DNA from: Aestuariivirga litoralis
GTDB lineage: Bacteria > Pseudomonadota > Alphaproteobacteria > Rhizobiales > Aestuariivirgaceae
DNA length: 64,000 nucleotides
Reading direction: 5' to 3'
NCBI RefSeq assembly: GCF_015714715.1
Contig: NZ_WAHS01000002.1
Location: 62,001 to 126,000, forward strand
Shown: positions 17,903 through 26,853 of the stretch, piece by piece
Position numbering within the stretch: the stretch's first letter is position 1
Layout of the letters: each line of letters starts with the position of its first letter
Position numbers and translations under genes: made by a program
The notes under the pieces: model-generated
What the model saw: only the letters and a program-made list of their open reading frames with translations
Database searches by the model: none
Told to the model about the DNA's origin: nothing

Positions 17903-18768
17903 GGTAACAACCCATCCTTGATACCAAGATAATTGCTGACGGGCGGCGGGGTCCAGCCTTTCGGCGCAGCTGGCGGCGCGTAAATTTCCACCAGCAGCGG
18001 ATGGCAGGCAGACTTGTCACTCGAATGCTCGTCACCGCAATCACCGCCCGGGCAGGCCGACAGCGCAGCCAGCAGATCAATCTCCGCGAAGCATTCAAGA
18101 TAGTCACCCGGCCGCGCCGGCGTGGCCTTCATGAAATATTGCCCGGTGTCGCGCGTGAAGCCGGTGCACATGAACACATTCAGCACGTCGTGCACGAAGG
18201 GCTCCGCCGACGCTTGGGTGCGGCCCGTTGCTGACGCGAAGGCGCGCGTGAGGTTGGAATGGCAGCAATGGTGATAGTCGCCACCCGCCAACAATTTGTG
18301 CGTATAGGGATCACAGCGCGTGCCGATCACATCATGCACGCTGCCGCCGAATTCATCGAAGCCGTACCAATCCAGCGTGTCTTCGGTGATGGTGGCGATG
18401 GGGCGCAGATACGGCAGATTGCTCCACAATCTGTCGCCGGTTGAAACATGCGTGCCATGCAGCGCGCGCGTCTTGCCGGAGAAAAACCGCTCCGCATGAT
18501 TCCCCTTGGCCCACAAATTGAGATCACCGACTTGCGGGCCTTCTACCGAGACAATGCGAAAGAAATGCCCCGCTGGAACTTCAAATGATTTGGCATCGCG
18601 CGGCGGCACCAGCACTTCGCTTGTCTTTGTCCAACCCTCGCGCGCTGCGCGGTAGGAGGAGAGATCAGGCTTCGGCAGATCATCCACTGCATAGCAGATG
18701 ACAGGCTTCACGGCCTTGCGCTTCTGCGCATCGGTGGGCGGATTGAACTCAGGAAATTGCGGCTTCAT
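17899..18768 (-). CDS. DUF1989 (urea carboxylase-associated type) protein
   Basis: A 289-residue protein of DUF1989, a family often found beside urea carboxylase or allophanate hydrolase genes. Supporting stretches are VPAGHFFRIVSVEGPQVGDLNLW, ERFFSGKTRALHGTHVSTGD, and several Cys/His residues in GGDYHHCCHSNLTRA that could bind metal. The biochemical role is not settled. It lies 18 nt downstream of tdh on the same strand, so it probably belongs to the kbl-tdh transcript. No urea amidolyase gene is in the window. Confidence 0.85.
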   Translation of the reverse strand: MKPQFPEFNPPTDAQKRKAVKPVICYAVDDLPKPDLSSYRAAREGWTKTSEVLVPPRDAKSFEVPAGHFFRIVSVEGPQVGDLNLWAKGNHAERFFSGKTRALHGTHVSTGDRLWSNLPYLRPIATITEDTLDWYGFDEFGGSVHDVIGTRCDPYTHKLLAGGDYHHCCHSNLTRAFASATGRTQASAEPFVHDVLNVFMCTGFTRDTGQYFMKATPARPGDYLECFAEIDLLAALSACPGGDCGDEHSSDKSACHPLLVEIYAPPAAPKGWTPPPVSNYLGIKDGLLP

Positions 18769-18786
18769 GCGCGAAGCATGACACGT

Positions 18787-19812
18787 TTACGCCCAGTCGA
18801 GAACCACCTTGCCGCAAGCGCCCTGCTTCATCAGCGCAAAGCCCTGCGCATAATCCGCCGCCTTCATCCGGTGGGTGATCACCTTGCGCACGTCGAGGCC
18901 TGACTGCAGCATGGCGATCATCTTGTACCAGGTCTCGAACATTTCGCGGCCATAGATGCCCTTGATGGTGAGTGACTTGAAGATCACCCGGTTCCAGTCC
19001 ACCGGCGTGGCCTTGGCAGGAATGCCCAGCATGGCGATCTTGCCGCCCATGATCATGTGATCGACCATCTGGTCGAAAGCCTGGGGTGCTCCCGACATTT
19101 CAAGCCCAATATCGAAACCCTCATGCATGTGCAGCTTGGCCATCACATCGCGCAGATTTTCACGGCTCACATTGACCGTGACGGCATCGGTGACCTGATT
19201 GCAAAGCTCCAGCCGGTAGTCATTCACGTCAGTCACCACGATATGCCGCGCACCCACATGGCGGCAGACGGCAGCGGCCATGATGCCGATGGGGCCAGCG
19301 CCGGTGATCAGCACATCTTCACCGATCAGATCAAACGACAAGGCTGTGTGCACTGCATTGCCCAGCGGGTCGAGAATGGCGCCAATCTCGTCATCCACTT
19401 CCGGTGGCAGATGGATCGCATTGAAGGCCGGGATTTTCAGATATTCCGCAAAGGCGCCGGGCACGTTGACGCCTACGCCCTTCGTCTCGGGATCAAGATG
19501 GAAATGCCCCGCACGCGCCATGCGGCTTTTCATGCCGATCAGATGGCCCTCGCCCGAAACCCGGTCACCCACTTTCACGCTGCGCACATGGCTGCCAATG
19601 TCGACAACCCGCCCCGCAAATTCATGGCCCACCACCATCGGCACCGGAATGGTTTTCTGCGCCCACTCATCCCATTTCCAGATGTGCAGATCAGTGCCGC
19701 AAATGCCGGTCTTGGCCACCTGGATGATAATGTCATCCACGCCCATTTCGGGCCTGGGCTCATCGCGCATGACGAGGCCTTCAGCGCGTTCGGCTTTGAC
19801 CAGAGCTCTCAT
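18787..19812 (-). CDS. tdh: L-threonine 3-dehydrogenase
   Basis: Zinc-dependent medium-chain dehydrogenase (341 residues) oxidising threonine to 2-amino-3-ketobutyrate with NAD. Key features are the catalytic zinc Cys in [17 protein letters not shown] near residue 38, [12 protein letters not shown], and a Rossmann motif [13 protein letters not shown] near residue 172. The GTDxHIxxWDxWA signature is typical of Tdh. It overlaps the kbl stop by 4 nt, the classic kbl-tdh pair converting threonine to glycine and acetyl-CoA. Confidence 0.95.
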   Translation of the reverse strand: MRALVKAERAEGLVMRDEPRPEMGVDDIIIQVAKTGICGTDLHIWKWDEWAQKTIPVPMVVGHEFAGRVVDIGSHVRSVKVGDRVSGEGHLIGMKSRMARAGHFHLDPETKGVGVNVPGAFAEYLKIPAFNAIHLPPEVDDEIGAILDPLGNAVHTALSFDLIGEDVLITGAGPIGIMAAAVCRHVGARHIVVTDVNDYRLELCNQVTDAVTVNVSRENLRDVMAKLHMHEGFDIGLEMSGAPQAFDQMVDHMIMGGKIAMLGIPAKATPVDWNRVIFKSLTIKGIYGREMFETWYKMIAMLQSGLDVRKVITHRMKAADYAQGFALMKQGACGKVVLDWA

Positions 19813-20996
19813 GCAATCATCTTCAACTTGCGGCCCACCTTGATGAAGGCGTTGGCGGCCGTTTCAACATCGCGGGCCGAATGCGCGGCAGACATTTGCG
19901 TGCGGATGCGCGCCTTGCCCTGCGGCACCACCGGATAGAAAAAGCCGGTGACATAAACGCCCTCGGCATAAAGCTCGCGCGCCATATCCTGCGCCAGCTT
20001 GGCCTCGCCCAGCATCACCGGAATGATCGGATGCTCGCCCGGCTGCAGCGTGAAACCCGCTGCCGTCATTGTCTGGCGGAACTGCGCGGCATTGGCGAAC
20101 AATTGCTTGCGCAGATCATCGCCCTCTTCGGCGAGATCAATCGCCTTCAGGCTGGCGGCCACGATGGGCGGCGGCAATGAATTGGAAAATAGATAGGGCC
20201 GCGCCCTTTGGCGCATCAGATCAATGATCGGCTGCGCGGCGGCGATGTATCCGCCCGCCGAGCCGCCCAAAGCCTTGCCCAAAGTGCCAGTAAGAATATC
20301 AACCTTGATCCCCGCGCGGGCCGGCGTGCCCGCACCCTTCGGCCCCGTGAAGCCCGTGGCGTGGCAATCATCCACCATAATCAGCGCATCATATTTATCA
20401 GCCAGCGCGCGCACGGTTTTGAGATCGGCGAAGAAGCCATCCATCGAGAACACGCCATCAGTGGCGATCACGATGCGGCGCGCATTGGCGGCCTTGGCTT
20501 CCTTCAGCTTGGCCTCAAGATCATTCATATCATTGTTGGCATAGCGGAAGCGCTTGGCCTTGGAGAGGCGGATGCCGTCAATGATCGAAGCATGGTTCAG
20601 CGCATCGGAAATGATCGCATCCTGTTCGCCGAACAAAGGCTCAAACACCGCGCCATTGGCATCAAAGCAGGCGGCAAACAGGATCGAGTCTGCCATGCCG
20701 AGATAGGAGGCGATGCGCGCCTCCAGTTGCTTGTGCAGATCAGTCGTGCCGCAAATGAACCGCACCGAAGCCATGCCGAAGCCGTGTGAGTCCAACGCAT
20801 CCTTGGCGGCGGCAATCAGTGCCGGGTGATTGGCCAGGCCCAGATAATTATTGGCGCAGAAATTGAGAACGTCATCCCTGCCGGTGACGGCGATGTGCGC
20901 GGATTGCGAAGAGACAATCTCGCGCTCCACTTTCCACAATGATTGGTCCTTGATGGATTGCAGTTCTTCAGCGAGCGAGGCGGCAAATGTTGTCAT
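19809..20996 (-). CDS. kbl: Glycine C-acetyltransferase (2-amino-3-ketobutyrate CoA ligase)
   Basis: PLP enzyme of the alpha-oxoamine synthase family (395 residues) that splits 2-amino-3-ketobutyrate with CoA into glycine and acetyl-CoA. Visible are [13 protein letters not shown], the cofactor-contacting DDCHATGF, and the Schiff-base lysine in [15 protein letters not shown] near residue 244. Start ATG 20996. Followed by tdh with a 4-nt overlap. The MoaD-like gene ends only 57 nt upstream on the same strand, so it may also be read through from the molybdenum hydroxylase genes. Confidence 0.95.
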   Translation of the reverse strand: MTTFAASLAEELQSIKDQSLWKVEREIVSSQSAHIAVTGRDDVLNFCANNYLGLANHPALIAAAKDALDSHGFGMASVRFICGTTDLHKQLEARIASYLGMADSILFAACFDANGAVFEPLFGEQDAIISDALNHASIIDGIRLSKAKRFRYANNDMNDLEAKLKEAKAANARRIVIATDGVFSMDGFFADLKTVRALADKYDALIMVDDCHATGFTGPKGAGTPARAGIKVDILTGTLGKALGGSAGGYIAAAQPIIDLMRQRARPYLFSNSLPPPIVAASLKAIDLAEEGDDLRKQLFANAAQFRQTMTAAGFTLQPGEHPIIPVMLGEAKLAQDMARELYAEGVYVTGFFYPVVPQGKARIRTQMSAAHSARDVETAANAFIKVGRKLKMIA

Positions 20997-21053
20997 GCAG
21001 CAAAGTGTAGCTGATCCCTCCCAAGGCGGGGAGTGAAATCCTTCAACGCTTCT

Positions 21054-21305
21054 TCAGCCCCCCGGCACCCGGGGCATCAGGTAAATCTCCGCACCTGCGG
21101 GCAGTTCCGTTTCCCACTTGTCCCGGTAAATCTTGCCATTGATCGAAACGGCCACCCCGCGCTTAATATGCGGCTCCATACCGGGATGCGCGTCGATGAG
21201 CTTGCGGAACAGCTCACGGATGGTGCTGGCCTGCACCTCTAGCGTCTCCGCTCCGCCTACCAGCGGACGGAGCGCACCCCAGAGATGGATTTTGTGGACG
21301 CTCAC
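21054..21305 (-). CDS. MoaD/ThiS-like ubiquitin-fold protein
   Basis: An 83-residue beta-grasp protein ending in Gly-Gly (MPRVPGG), the tail that is adenylated and thiocarboxylated in MoaD and ThiS. VAVSINGKIYRDKWETEL is typical of MoaD-like proteins. Its start overlaps the stop of the molybdenum hydroxylase large subunit by 4 nt, which suggests a dedicated sulfur carrier for molybdopterin synthesis or cofactor sulfuration of that enzyme. No moaE is adjacent. Confidence 0.8.
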   Translation of the reverse strand: MSVHKIHLWGALRPLVGGAETLEVQASTIRELFRKLIDAHPGMEPHIKRGVAVSINGKIYRDKWETELPAGAEIYLMPRVPGG

Positions 21306-23584
21306 CCCTTCTTGTGGGCCTTCAGTGATTTCAGCACGCGCGGTGGCGACATTGGCAGATGCGTCTGGCGTACGCCGGTGGCATTGCTCATCGCGATCGC
21401 CAAAGCAGCCAGCGGCGGCACGATCGAGGTTTCGCCCACGCCGCGCACGCCGTAGGGGTGATGCGGATTGGGGATTTCCAAAATCTGCGTGTCAATGAAG
21501 GGCAAGTCCGAACAGACGGGAATGCGGTAATCGAGGAAGCCGGCATTCTGCAGGCGGCCATCCTTTCCGTAAACATATTCCTCGTTCAGCGCCCAGCCGA
21601 TGCCCTGCGCGGCACCGCCCTGATACTGGCCTTCCACGTAAGCCGGATGCAGCGCCTTGCCAGCGTCTTGAATCACTGTGTAGCGCTTGACGAGACTGCG
21701 GCCGGTTTCCGGATCAACCTCGATATCGGCAATATGCGTGGCGAAGGACACGCCGGCATTATCGGCCGAGATTTCGGCATGGCCGGCGACAGGCCCGCCG
21801 GTGCTCGACGCCTGTGCAGCGATTTCCTTCAGCGACAAAGGCGCGCGGTTGCCGTGATGCACGCCCTTGGCATGGGCGCCACCGTCTTTCCATTCCACTT
21901 CTTCAAGCGGAATTTCCCAGATCTTGGCGGCGCGCTCACGCAGCACCGTGATGGCGTTGCGCGCCGCGAACACGGCGGCCATCGAGCTGGAGAATGTGCC
22001 ACGGCTGCCATCGGTCATGTCATTATGACCGAGCGAAGACGTATCAGCCACGATGGAACGCACGGACTCATAAGGCACGCCCAGTTCTTCGGCGACAGCC
22101 ATGGCGATGGCGGCACGTGAGCCGCCCACGTCAATCGTGCCCTGTGCCACAGTCACAAAACCATCGGGCGTGACATTGAGATCAATGCAGGTCTGGCCGC
22201 CGAAATTGAACCAGAAACCGCAAGCCATGCCGCGGCCCTGGTTCTTGCCCAGAGGCGCCTTCATATGCGGATGATTCTTGGCGGCCTGCAGCGTGGGGCC
22301 AATGCCGATGGGGCCATAGACTGGGCCGTAAGACGAGCGTGTGCCCTCCTTCGCCGCATTCTTGATACGGAAATCAATCGGGTCCATGCCGATCTTTTCA
22401 GAAAGTTCCTCCACCGTGCTTTCAATCGCGAAGGCCGCAGCCGGGGCTGAAGGTGCGCGGTAAGCGGCGCATTTCGGGCGGTTGACGATCACGTCCTTGG
22501 CCACCGTTTTCACATTCTTCAAATCGTAGCAGGCAAAGGCGGTCATCGCGCCGAATTCGGCCCAGTTCGACGGGAACGCCCCGCCCTGATAGCGCAGCTC
22601 GGCCCAGGCCGCAGTGATGGTGCCGTCCTTCTTGGCGCCGATCTTCACGTCGATGGACGTCGAAGAGGTTGGCCCGGTGCAACGGAACACTTCATCACGC
22701 GTCATCGTCAACTTCACAGGGCGGTTGGCCTTGCGTGACAGAGCGAGTGCGAGCGGTTCAGCCCATACATGCGTCTTGCCGCCGAAGCCGCCACCGATTT
22801 CCGACGAGGTCACGCGCAGCTTGTTGGCATCAAGGCCCAGCAAAGATGCGCACTGGTTGCGGTACACGAAATGGCCTTGGGTGCAGACCCACATTTCAGC
22901 CATTCCATCGGGTGAGACCGATGCAGTCACTGAATGCGGCTCGATATAACCCTGATGCGTCTGCTCGGTTTTATACGAACGGCTGATCACCACATCGGCT
23001 TCAGCAAAACCCGCTTCCACATCGCCATGGCCATATTCGGAATATTTGTTCTGGTTGCTGGCAACGCTGGGCTGCTCCGGCAGGCCTTCGGTGAAAATAT
23101 GCGCGTGAATGACGGGGGCACCTTTGGCCAGCGCCTCATCCACGTCGGTCACATGCGGCAATTGCTTGTAGGTGACTTCAATCAGCTTCAACGCTTTGCG
23201 CGCGGTGGTGGCGTCAATCGCAGCCACGGCAGCAACAGCATGGCCATCATAGAGAGCCTTCTGGCGCGCCATGCAGTTTTCCAGAATGTCGAGCAGCCCA
23301 CGATCGCCATCGGTGAGATCGGGCAGATCCTTCGAGGTGATGACGGCTTTTACACCCGCCAGCTTCTCGGCCTTTGACGTGTCGATCTTCACGATCTGCG
23401 CATGGGCATGCGGTGAACGCAGCACCAGGCCGACGAGTTGCCCCGGCATGTTGTAATCCGCACCATAGCGGGCGCGGCCCGTCACCTTGTCCACACCATC
23501 AGGGCGGCGCGGGCGGGTGCCGATCACCTTGAATTGCTTTTCGACGCGGTCGGGATTCATCGGACCAATATTGTCAGCAGCCAT
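21302..23584 (-). CDS. Xanthine dehydrogenase-family molybdopterin-binding subunit
   Basis: Catalytic large subunit (760 residues) of a three-subunit molybdenum hydroxylase. Visible are GRARYGADYNMPGQLVG near the N-terminus, the cofactor segment GGGFGGKTHVWAEP, an AYRAPSAPAAAF loop, and the catalytic glutamate region VRGVGETSIVPP near residue 730. The AYRAPSA loop differs from the AYxCSFR of true CO dehydrogenase, so CO oxidation is unlikely. A purine, aldehyde or N-heterocycle substrate is possible. Order is FAD subunit, Fe-S subunit, this gene, then MoaD-like, in one run. Confidence 0.9.
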   Translation of the reverse strand: MAADNIGPMNPDRVEKQFKVIGTRPRRPDGVDKVTGRARYGADYNMPGQLVGLVLRSPHAHAQIVKIDTSKAEKLAGVKAVITSKDLPDLTDGDRGLLDILENCMARQKALYDGHAVAAVAAIDATTARKALKLIEVTYKQLPHVTDVDEALAKGAPVIHAHIFTEGLPEQPSVASNQNKYSEYGHGDVEAGFAEADVVISRSYKTEQTHQGYIEPHSVTASVSPDGMAEMWVCTQGHFVYRNQCASLLGLDANKLRVTSSEIGGGFGGKTHVWAEPLALALSRKANRPVKLTMTRDEVFRCTGPTSSTSIDVKIGAKKDGTITAAWAELRYQGGAFPSNWAEFGAMTAFACYDLKNVKTVAKDVIVNRPKCAAYRAPSAPAAAFAIESTVEELSEKIGMDPIDFRIKNAAKEGTRSSYGPVYGPIGIGPTLQAAKNHPHMKAPLGKNQGRGMACGFWFNFGGQTCIDLNVTPDGFVTVAQGTIDVGGSRAAIAMAVAEELGVPYESVRSIVADTSSLGHNDMTDGSRGTFSSSMAAVFAARNAITVLRERAAKIWEIPLEEVEWKDGGAHAKGVHHGNRAPLSLKEIAAQASSTGGPVAGHAEISADNAGVSFATHIADIEVDPETGRSLVKRYTVIQDAGKALHPAYVEGQYQGGAAQGIGWALNEEYVYGKDGRLQNAGFLDYRIPVCSDLPFIDTQILEIPNPHHPYGVRGVGETSIVPPLAALAIAMSNATGVRQTHLPMSPPRVLKSLKAHKKG

Positions 23585-23587
23585 GGC

Positions 23588-24058
23588 TCAAGCCCTCATT
23601 TCTTTGGCAGCGGCCTGAACGGCGCGCACGATCTTGTCATAGCCGGTGCAGCGGCAGAGATTGCCGGCGAGACCGAACCGGATTTCTTCTTCCGATGGAT
23701 CAGGGTTCTTGGTCAGCAGCGCCTTGGCCGCCATCAAAATGCCCGGCGTGCAGATGCCGCATTGAAGGGCAGCGCCATCAATGAAGTTCTGCTGCAGCGG
23801 ATGCAGCTTCGCCCCATCGGCCATGCCTTCGATGGTCTCAACCGACTTGCCATCCATCTCCGCACCTAGCACCAGGCATGAGCAGACGAGACGGCCATCG
23901 AGGATCACCGAGCACGCGCCGCAATCGCCCGTGCCGCAGCCTTCCTTGGCGCCCGTGAGCCCCAAGCGGTTGCGCAGCACATCGAGCAGCACTTCATCTT
24001 CAGCGCAGGTGAATTCGACCGGGTCACCATTGACGGTGGTTTGAACATGAGCTCCCAT
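23588..24058 (-). CDS. (2Fe-2S)-binding subunit of molybdenum hydroxylase
   Basis: A 156-residue electron-transfer subunit with two [2Fe-2S] sites. The plant-ferredoxin-type cluster is in EGCGTGDCGACSVILDG (about residues 40-56) and the helical-domain cluster in QCGICTPGILM and GNLCRCTGYDKI. It passes electrons from the molybdenum site to the FAD subunit. It starts within 1 nt of the FAD subunit's stop and lies 3 nt upstream of the large subunit, so the three are one transcript. Confidence 0.94.
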   Translation of the reverse strand: MGAHVQTTVNGDPVEFTCAEDEVLLDVLRNRLGLTGAKEGCGTGDCGACSVILDGRLVCSCLVLGAEMDGKSVETIEGMADGAKLHPLQQNFIDGAALQCGICTPGILMAAKALLTKNPDPSEEEIRFGLAGNLCRCTGYDKIVRAVQAAAKEMRA

Positions 24059-24921
24059 TATTTTCCTCCTGCGCGGCTAAAGGCAATTTCAGCAGCGCGG
24101 CGCGCCAGCACGCCTGCCACTTCGGTGCGGAACTCAACTGTGCCGCGCTTGTCATCAATCGGTTTGCAGGCTGCGGAACAGGCCGCAGCAAGCTTGGCCT
24201 TGGCTTCGTCATCCAGCTTGGTGCCGATGATCGCCTTGGCGGCATCTTTCACCAGGATAGCAGTGATTGCCACCGCACCCAGTGCCACGCGGGCAGAGGT
24301 GATCACACCCTTGGCATCGAGCGTCAGGTTCACCGCACAAGACACAACGGCAATATCCATTTCGGTGCGCGGAATGAAACGCAGATAGGCATCGCCCGAC
24401 CGCGCCGCCTTCTTCGGTAATTCAATCGCAGTGATGAATTCGCCTTTCTTCAGATTGGTGCGGCCCACGCCAGCGGGCACATCTTCCACCGCCAGTTTGC
24501 GCGAACCCTTGGCGCTGGTGATCACAACTTTCGCACCCGCAGCCATCAGGCCTGGCACGCTGTCTGCGGCGGGCGAGGCATTGCAGAGATTGCCAGCCAT
24601 CGTGCAGCGGCCTTGAACCTGCTTCGAACCAATGAGGCTTGCACCTTCGACCACGCCGGGCCAGGCCTTCACCAGATCCTTGTTCTCAGTGAGTGCGGCG
24701 CAAGGCACAGCAGCACCGATCACAAAACTGGATGCCGATTTCTTGATTTCCTTGATGCCCTTGATCGCCTTGATATCGACAATCAGATCCGGCTCCAGCA
24801 TGCCGGCCTTCATCTTCACCAGCAGGTCCGTACCCCCGGCAAGCACAAAAGCTTTGCCTTTTTCCTTGGCCAGCAAAGTGGCCGCCTCTTTCGCTGTTCC
24901 CGGCTGTATATAGCGCATCAT
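24058..24921 (-). CDS. FAD-binding subunit of molybdenum hydroxylase
   Basis: A 287-residue CoxM/XdhB-type subunit. The two FAD-binding motifs are recognisable: FVLAGGTDLLVKM near residue 25 and CTMAGNLCNASPAAD near residue 106. First gene of the run of FAD, Fe-S, Mo and MoaD-like genes. Its start lies 141 nt from the divergent phosphotransferase start, where promoters for both should sit. Substrate not predictable. Confidence 0.92.
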   Translation of the reverse strand: MMRYIQPGTAKEAATLLAKEKGKAFVLAGGTDLLVKMKAGMLEPDLIVDIKAIKGIKEIKKSASSFVIGAAVPCAALTENKDLVKAWPGVVEGASLIGSKQVQGRCTMAGNLCNASPAADSVPGLMAAGAKVVITSAKGSRKLAVEDVPAGVGRTNLKKGEFITAIELPKKAARSGDAYLRFIPRTEMDIAVVSCAVNLTLDAKGVITSARVALGAVAITAILVKDAAKAIIGTKLDDEAKAKLAAACSAACKPIDDKRGTVEFRTEVAGVLARRAAEIAFSRAGGK

Positions 24922-25028
24922 TTCAATCCTTTAGAGCGATTCCAGACTATGACTTGCTCATCATGCGGTCAACCAAATGGAGTGTTGCAGCGCCGCATGA
25001 CAGATGCGCCATCGCATTGACTTTGCCC

Positions 25029-25059
25029 ATTCTCCTGTCTTTCATTGCGACAGGAGAAT
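25029..25059 (+). promoter_or_regulatory. Hairpin sequestering the ribosome-binding site
   Basis: Perfect 11-bp inverted repeat ATTCTCCTGTC (25029-25039) and GACAGGAGAAT (25049-25059) with a 9-nt loop TTTCATTGC. The right arm holds the AGGAGA Shine-Dalgarno sequence of the gene starting at 25063, and the left arm is its exact complement. In RNA this would hide the ribosome site. It could also be a DNA operator palindrome. Confidence 0.6.
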
Positions 25060-25062
25060 ATC

Positions 25063-25938
25063 TTGAGCGACCATATGACACGCCTGCACAGCCTGCCGAT
25101 TTGGCAAGGCGCACTTGAAGTTGAGCCACTGTCCGGTGGTGTGTCCAACCATGGCTTCAAGGTGAAAGATCAAAGCAGCACTTACGTTGCGCGCTTTGGC
25201 GACGACTATCCCTTCCATCAAGTTTCACGCGCCCGCGAAGCCATCGCCTCGCGCGCCGCCTTTGAGGCAGGCCTTTCACCCGAACTGGTTTACGCTGCCC
25301 CCGGCGTCACTGTGCTGCGCTTCATCGAGGCTAAAACTTATGCCGAGGTGGATGTGCGGGCGAACTGGCAACCCTGCGTCGATATCATCAAGCGCTGCCA
25401 TCACGAGATGCCCCGCCGCGTGCTCGGCCAGGGGGCCATCTTCTGGGTGTTCCAGATCATCCGCGACTATGGCGCAACGCTGATTGCAAAAAATCATGCG
25501 CGCGCAGGTGAAGTGGCGTCATGGCTGAAAGTGGTGGACCAGTTGGAAGCCGAGCAAGTGCCGTTGCCCATCATCTTCGGGCATCATGACTTGCTCCCCA
25601 CCAACTTCATGCACGATGGCAAGCGCATCTGGCTGATTGACTGGGAATATGGAGCCTTCGGCACGGCGATGTTTGATCTCGCCAACATCGCAGCCGCCAA
25701 TTCCTTCGACGACAATCTCGAAGCGCAAATGCTGGAGCGTTATTTTGAGGGGAAGCCGGATGAGGCCCTGGCACGCGCCTTCTCAGCCATGAAAGTGGGG
25801 GCGGCTTTGCGTGAAGCCACCTGGGGCATGATCTCGGAACTGTTCCTCAATGCCCCAGGCGTCGACTACGTGGCTTACGCGGCGGAATATCTGGGCCGCT
25901 ATGAAGCGGCGCTCAGCAACCACCGCAGCCGGTTTTAG
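25063..25938 (+). CDS. Choline/aminoglycoside kinase-like phosphotransferase
   Basis: A 291-residue kinase-fold protein of the APH/choline kinase type. The nucleotide-loop region is EPLSGGVSNHGFKVKDQ near residue 17, the catalytic segment is FGHHDLLPTNFMHDG (HxDxxxxN) near residue 172, and the metal-binding motif is IDWEYG near residue 191. The VSNxxF start and WEYG ending favour choline/ethanolamine kinase over antibiotic kinase. Start is uncertain: TTG 25063 has AGGAGA 5 nt upstream, and ATG 25075 is the alternative. The stop overlaps the convergent transglycosylase stop (TTAG). Confidence 0.85.
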   Translation: MSDHMTRLHSLPIWQGALEVEPLSGGVSNHGFKVKDQSSTYVARFGDDYPFHQVSRAREAIASRAAFEAGLSPELVYAAPGVTVLRFIEAKTYAEVDVRANWQPCVDIIKRCHHEMPRRVLGQGAIFWVFQIIRDYGATLIAKNHARAGEVASWLKVVDQLEAEQVPLPIIFGHHDLLPTNFMHDGKRIWLIDWEYGAFGTAMFDLANIAAANSFDDNLEAQMLERYFEGKPDEALARAFSAMKVGAALREATWGMISELFLNAPGVDYVAYAAEYLGRYEAALSNHRSRF

Positions 25939-26729
25939 TTACCGTCGATCTGCTTACCCATAATGGCCAGCGCCTGCTGATAGACCGAAGCCGCATTCCA
26001 GCCTTGGATAGCTGAGAAATTCGGCTGGCCCGGCTGATAGCCAGCACCGCGCTTCCAGCCATGGCCGCGCAGGAAGTTGGCGGTGGACCGCAAGGCGGTT
26101 TCCTTGTTGGACAGCGAACCACCGGTGCCATAGGCAAAGATGTTCTTCGGCATGAATTGCGTCTGGCCCACTTCACCATGCATCGCACCCACGGAATTGG
26201 CCGACAGCACACCCTTGTCCACCAGCTTCAAAGCGGCAATTGCCTGCTCGGTGAAAAAGTCATGACGGCGGCAATCATAGGCCAAAGAGGCCACGGCCGA
26301 GATAGTGTTCTGGTTGCCGGTCACGGCACCAAAGCCAGTCTCCATGCCCCAGATCGCAATGATCGGGCCAGCGGGCACGCCATAAGTTGCTTCGATTGAA
26401 GCAAACAAGGCGGCATTGGCCTTCTTGAGACCACGTCCGCGCGCCACGATGGCACCGGAGCCGCGCTTGCTCATGAATTCACCGAGGGAAAGATGAAAGC
26501 TGTGCTGGTTGCGATCCGCATAGATCGTCTTGGTGGCATAATGCGTGCCGGCCAATGCTGAAAGCCCGCGCGGGCCAACGCCTGCCGCCTTGGCTTCCGG
26601 CGCAAAGGCCACTTTCCAGGCCTCGAAGCCACCTGCAGCATTGCCGCATTGTGCCGCCTGCGCCGATACAGCACCCGCCACCAGAGCTGCCGCAACCATC
26701 ATTGATTTCAAAAACCGCATATGCCTCAT
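25935..26729 (-). CDS. Lytic murein transglycosylase (MltB type)
   Basis: A 264-residue exported muramidase-like enzyme cleaving peptidoglycan to 1,6-anhydromuropeptides. The N-terminal signal peptide is MRFLKSMMVAAALVAGAVSAQA (from Met4). The catalytic glutamate lies in AIWGMETGFG near residue 128, and GAMHGEVGQTQFMP follows. It is a soluble periplasmic form because the lipobox is missing. MltB usually has a longer C-terminus; this short type is common in alphaproteobacteria. Start is either ATG 26729 or 26720. Confidence 0.88.
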   Translation of the reverse strand: MRHMRFLKSMMVAAALVAGAVSAQAAQCGNAAGGFEAWKVAFAPEAKAAGVGPRGLSALAGTHYATKTIYADRNQHSFHLSLGEFMSKRGSGAIVARGRGLKKANAALFASIEATYGVPAGPIIAIWGMETGFGAVTGNQNTISAVASLAYDCRRHDFFTEQAIAALKLVDKGVLSANSVGAMHGEVGQTQFMPKNIFAYGTGGSLSNKETALRSTANFLRGHGWKRGAGYQPGQPNFSAIQGWNAASVYQQALAIMGKQIDGN

Positions 26730-26853
26730 CTCCCCTGATTATCCGCCTCCCGCATTAACTGCCTTTGTTCTGAAGATTGGTCAATGCACAGCGAACTTGA
26801 ATTATTGTTCGGAAATCTGTATCAAGCGTTCTATAAAACGAACGAGTTAGATT

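Noticed and set aside
21302-24921. Aerobic CO dehydrogenase (coxMSL)
   Set aside because: Gene order and subunits match the broader family, but the large-subunit loop reads AYRAPSA and not the AYxCSFR of form I CO dehydrogenase.
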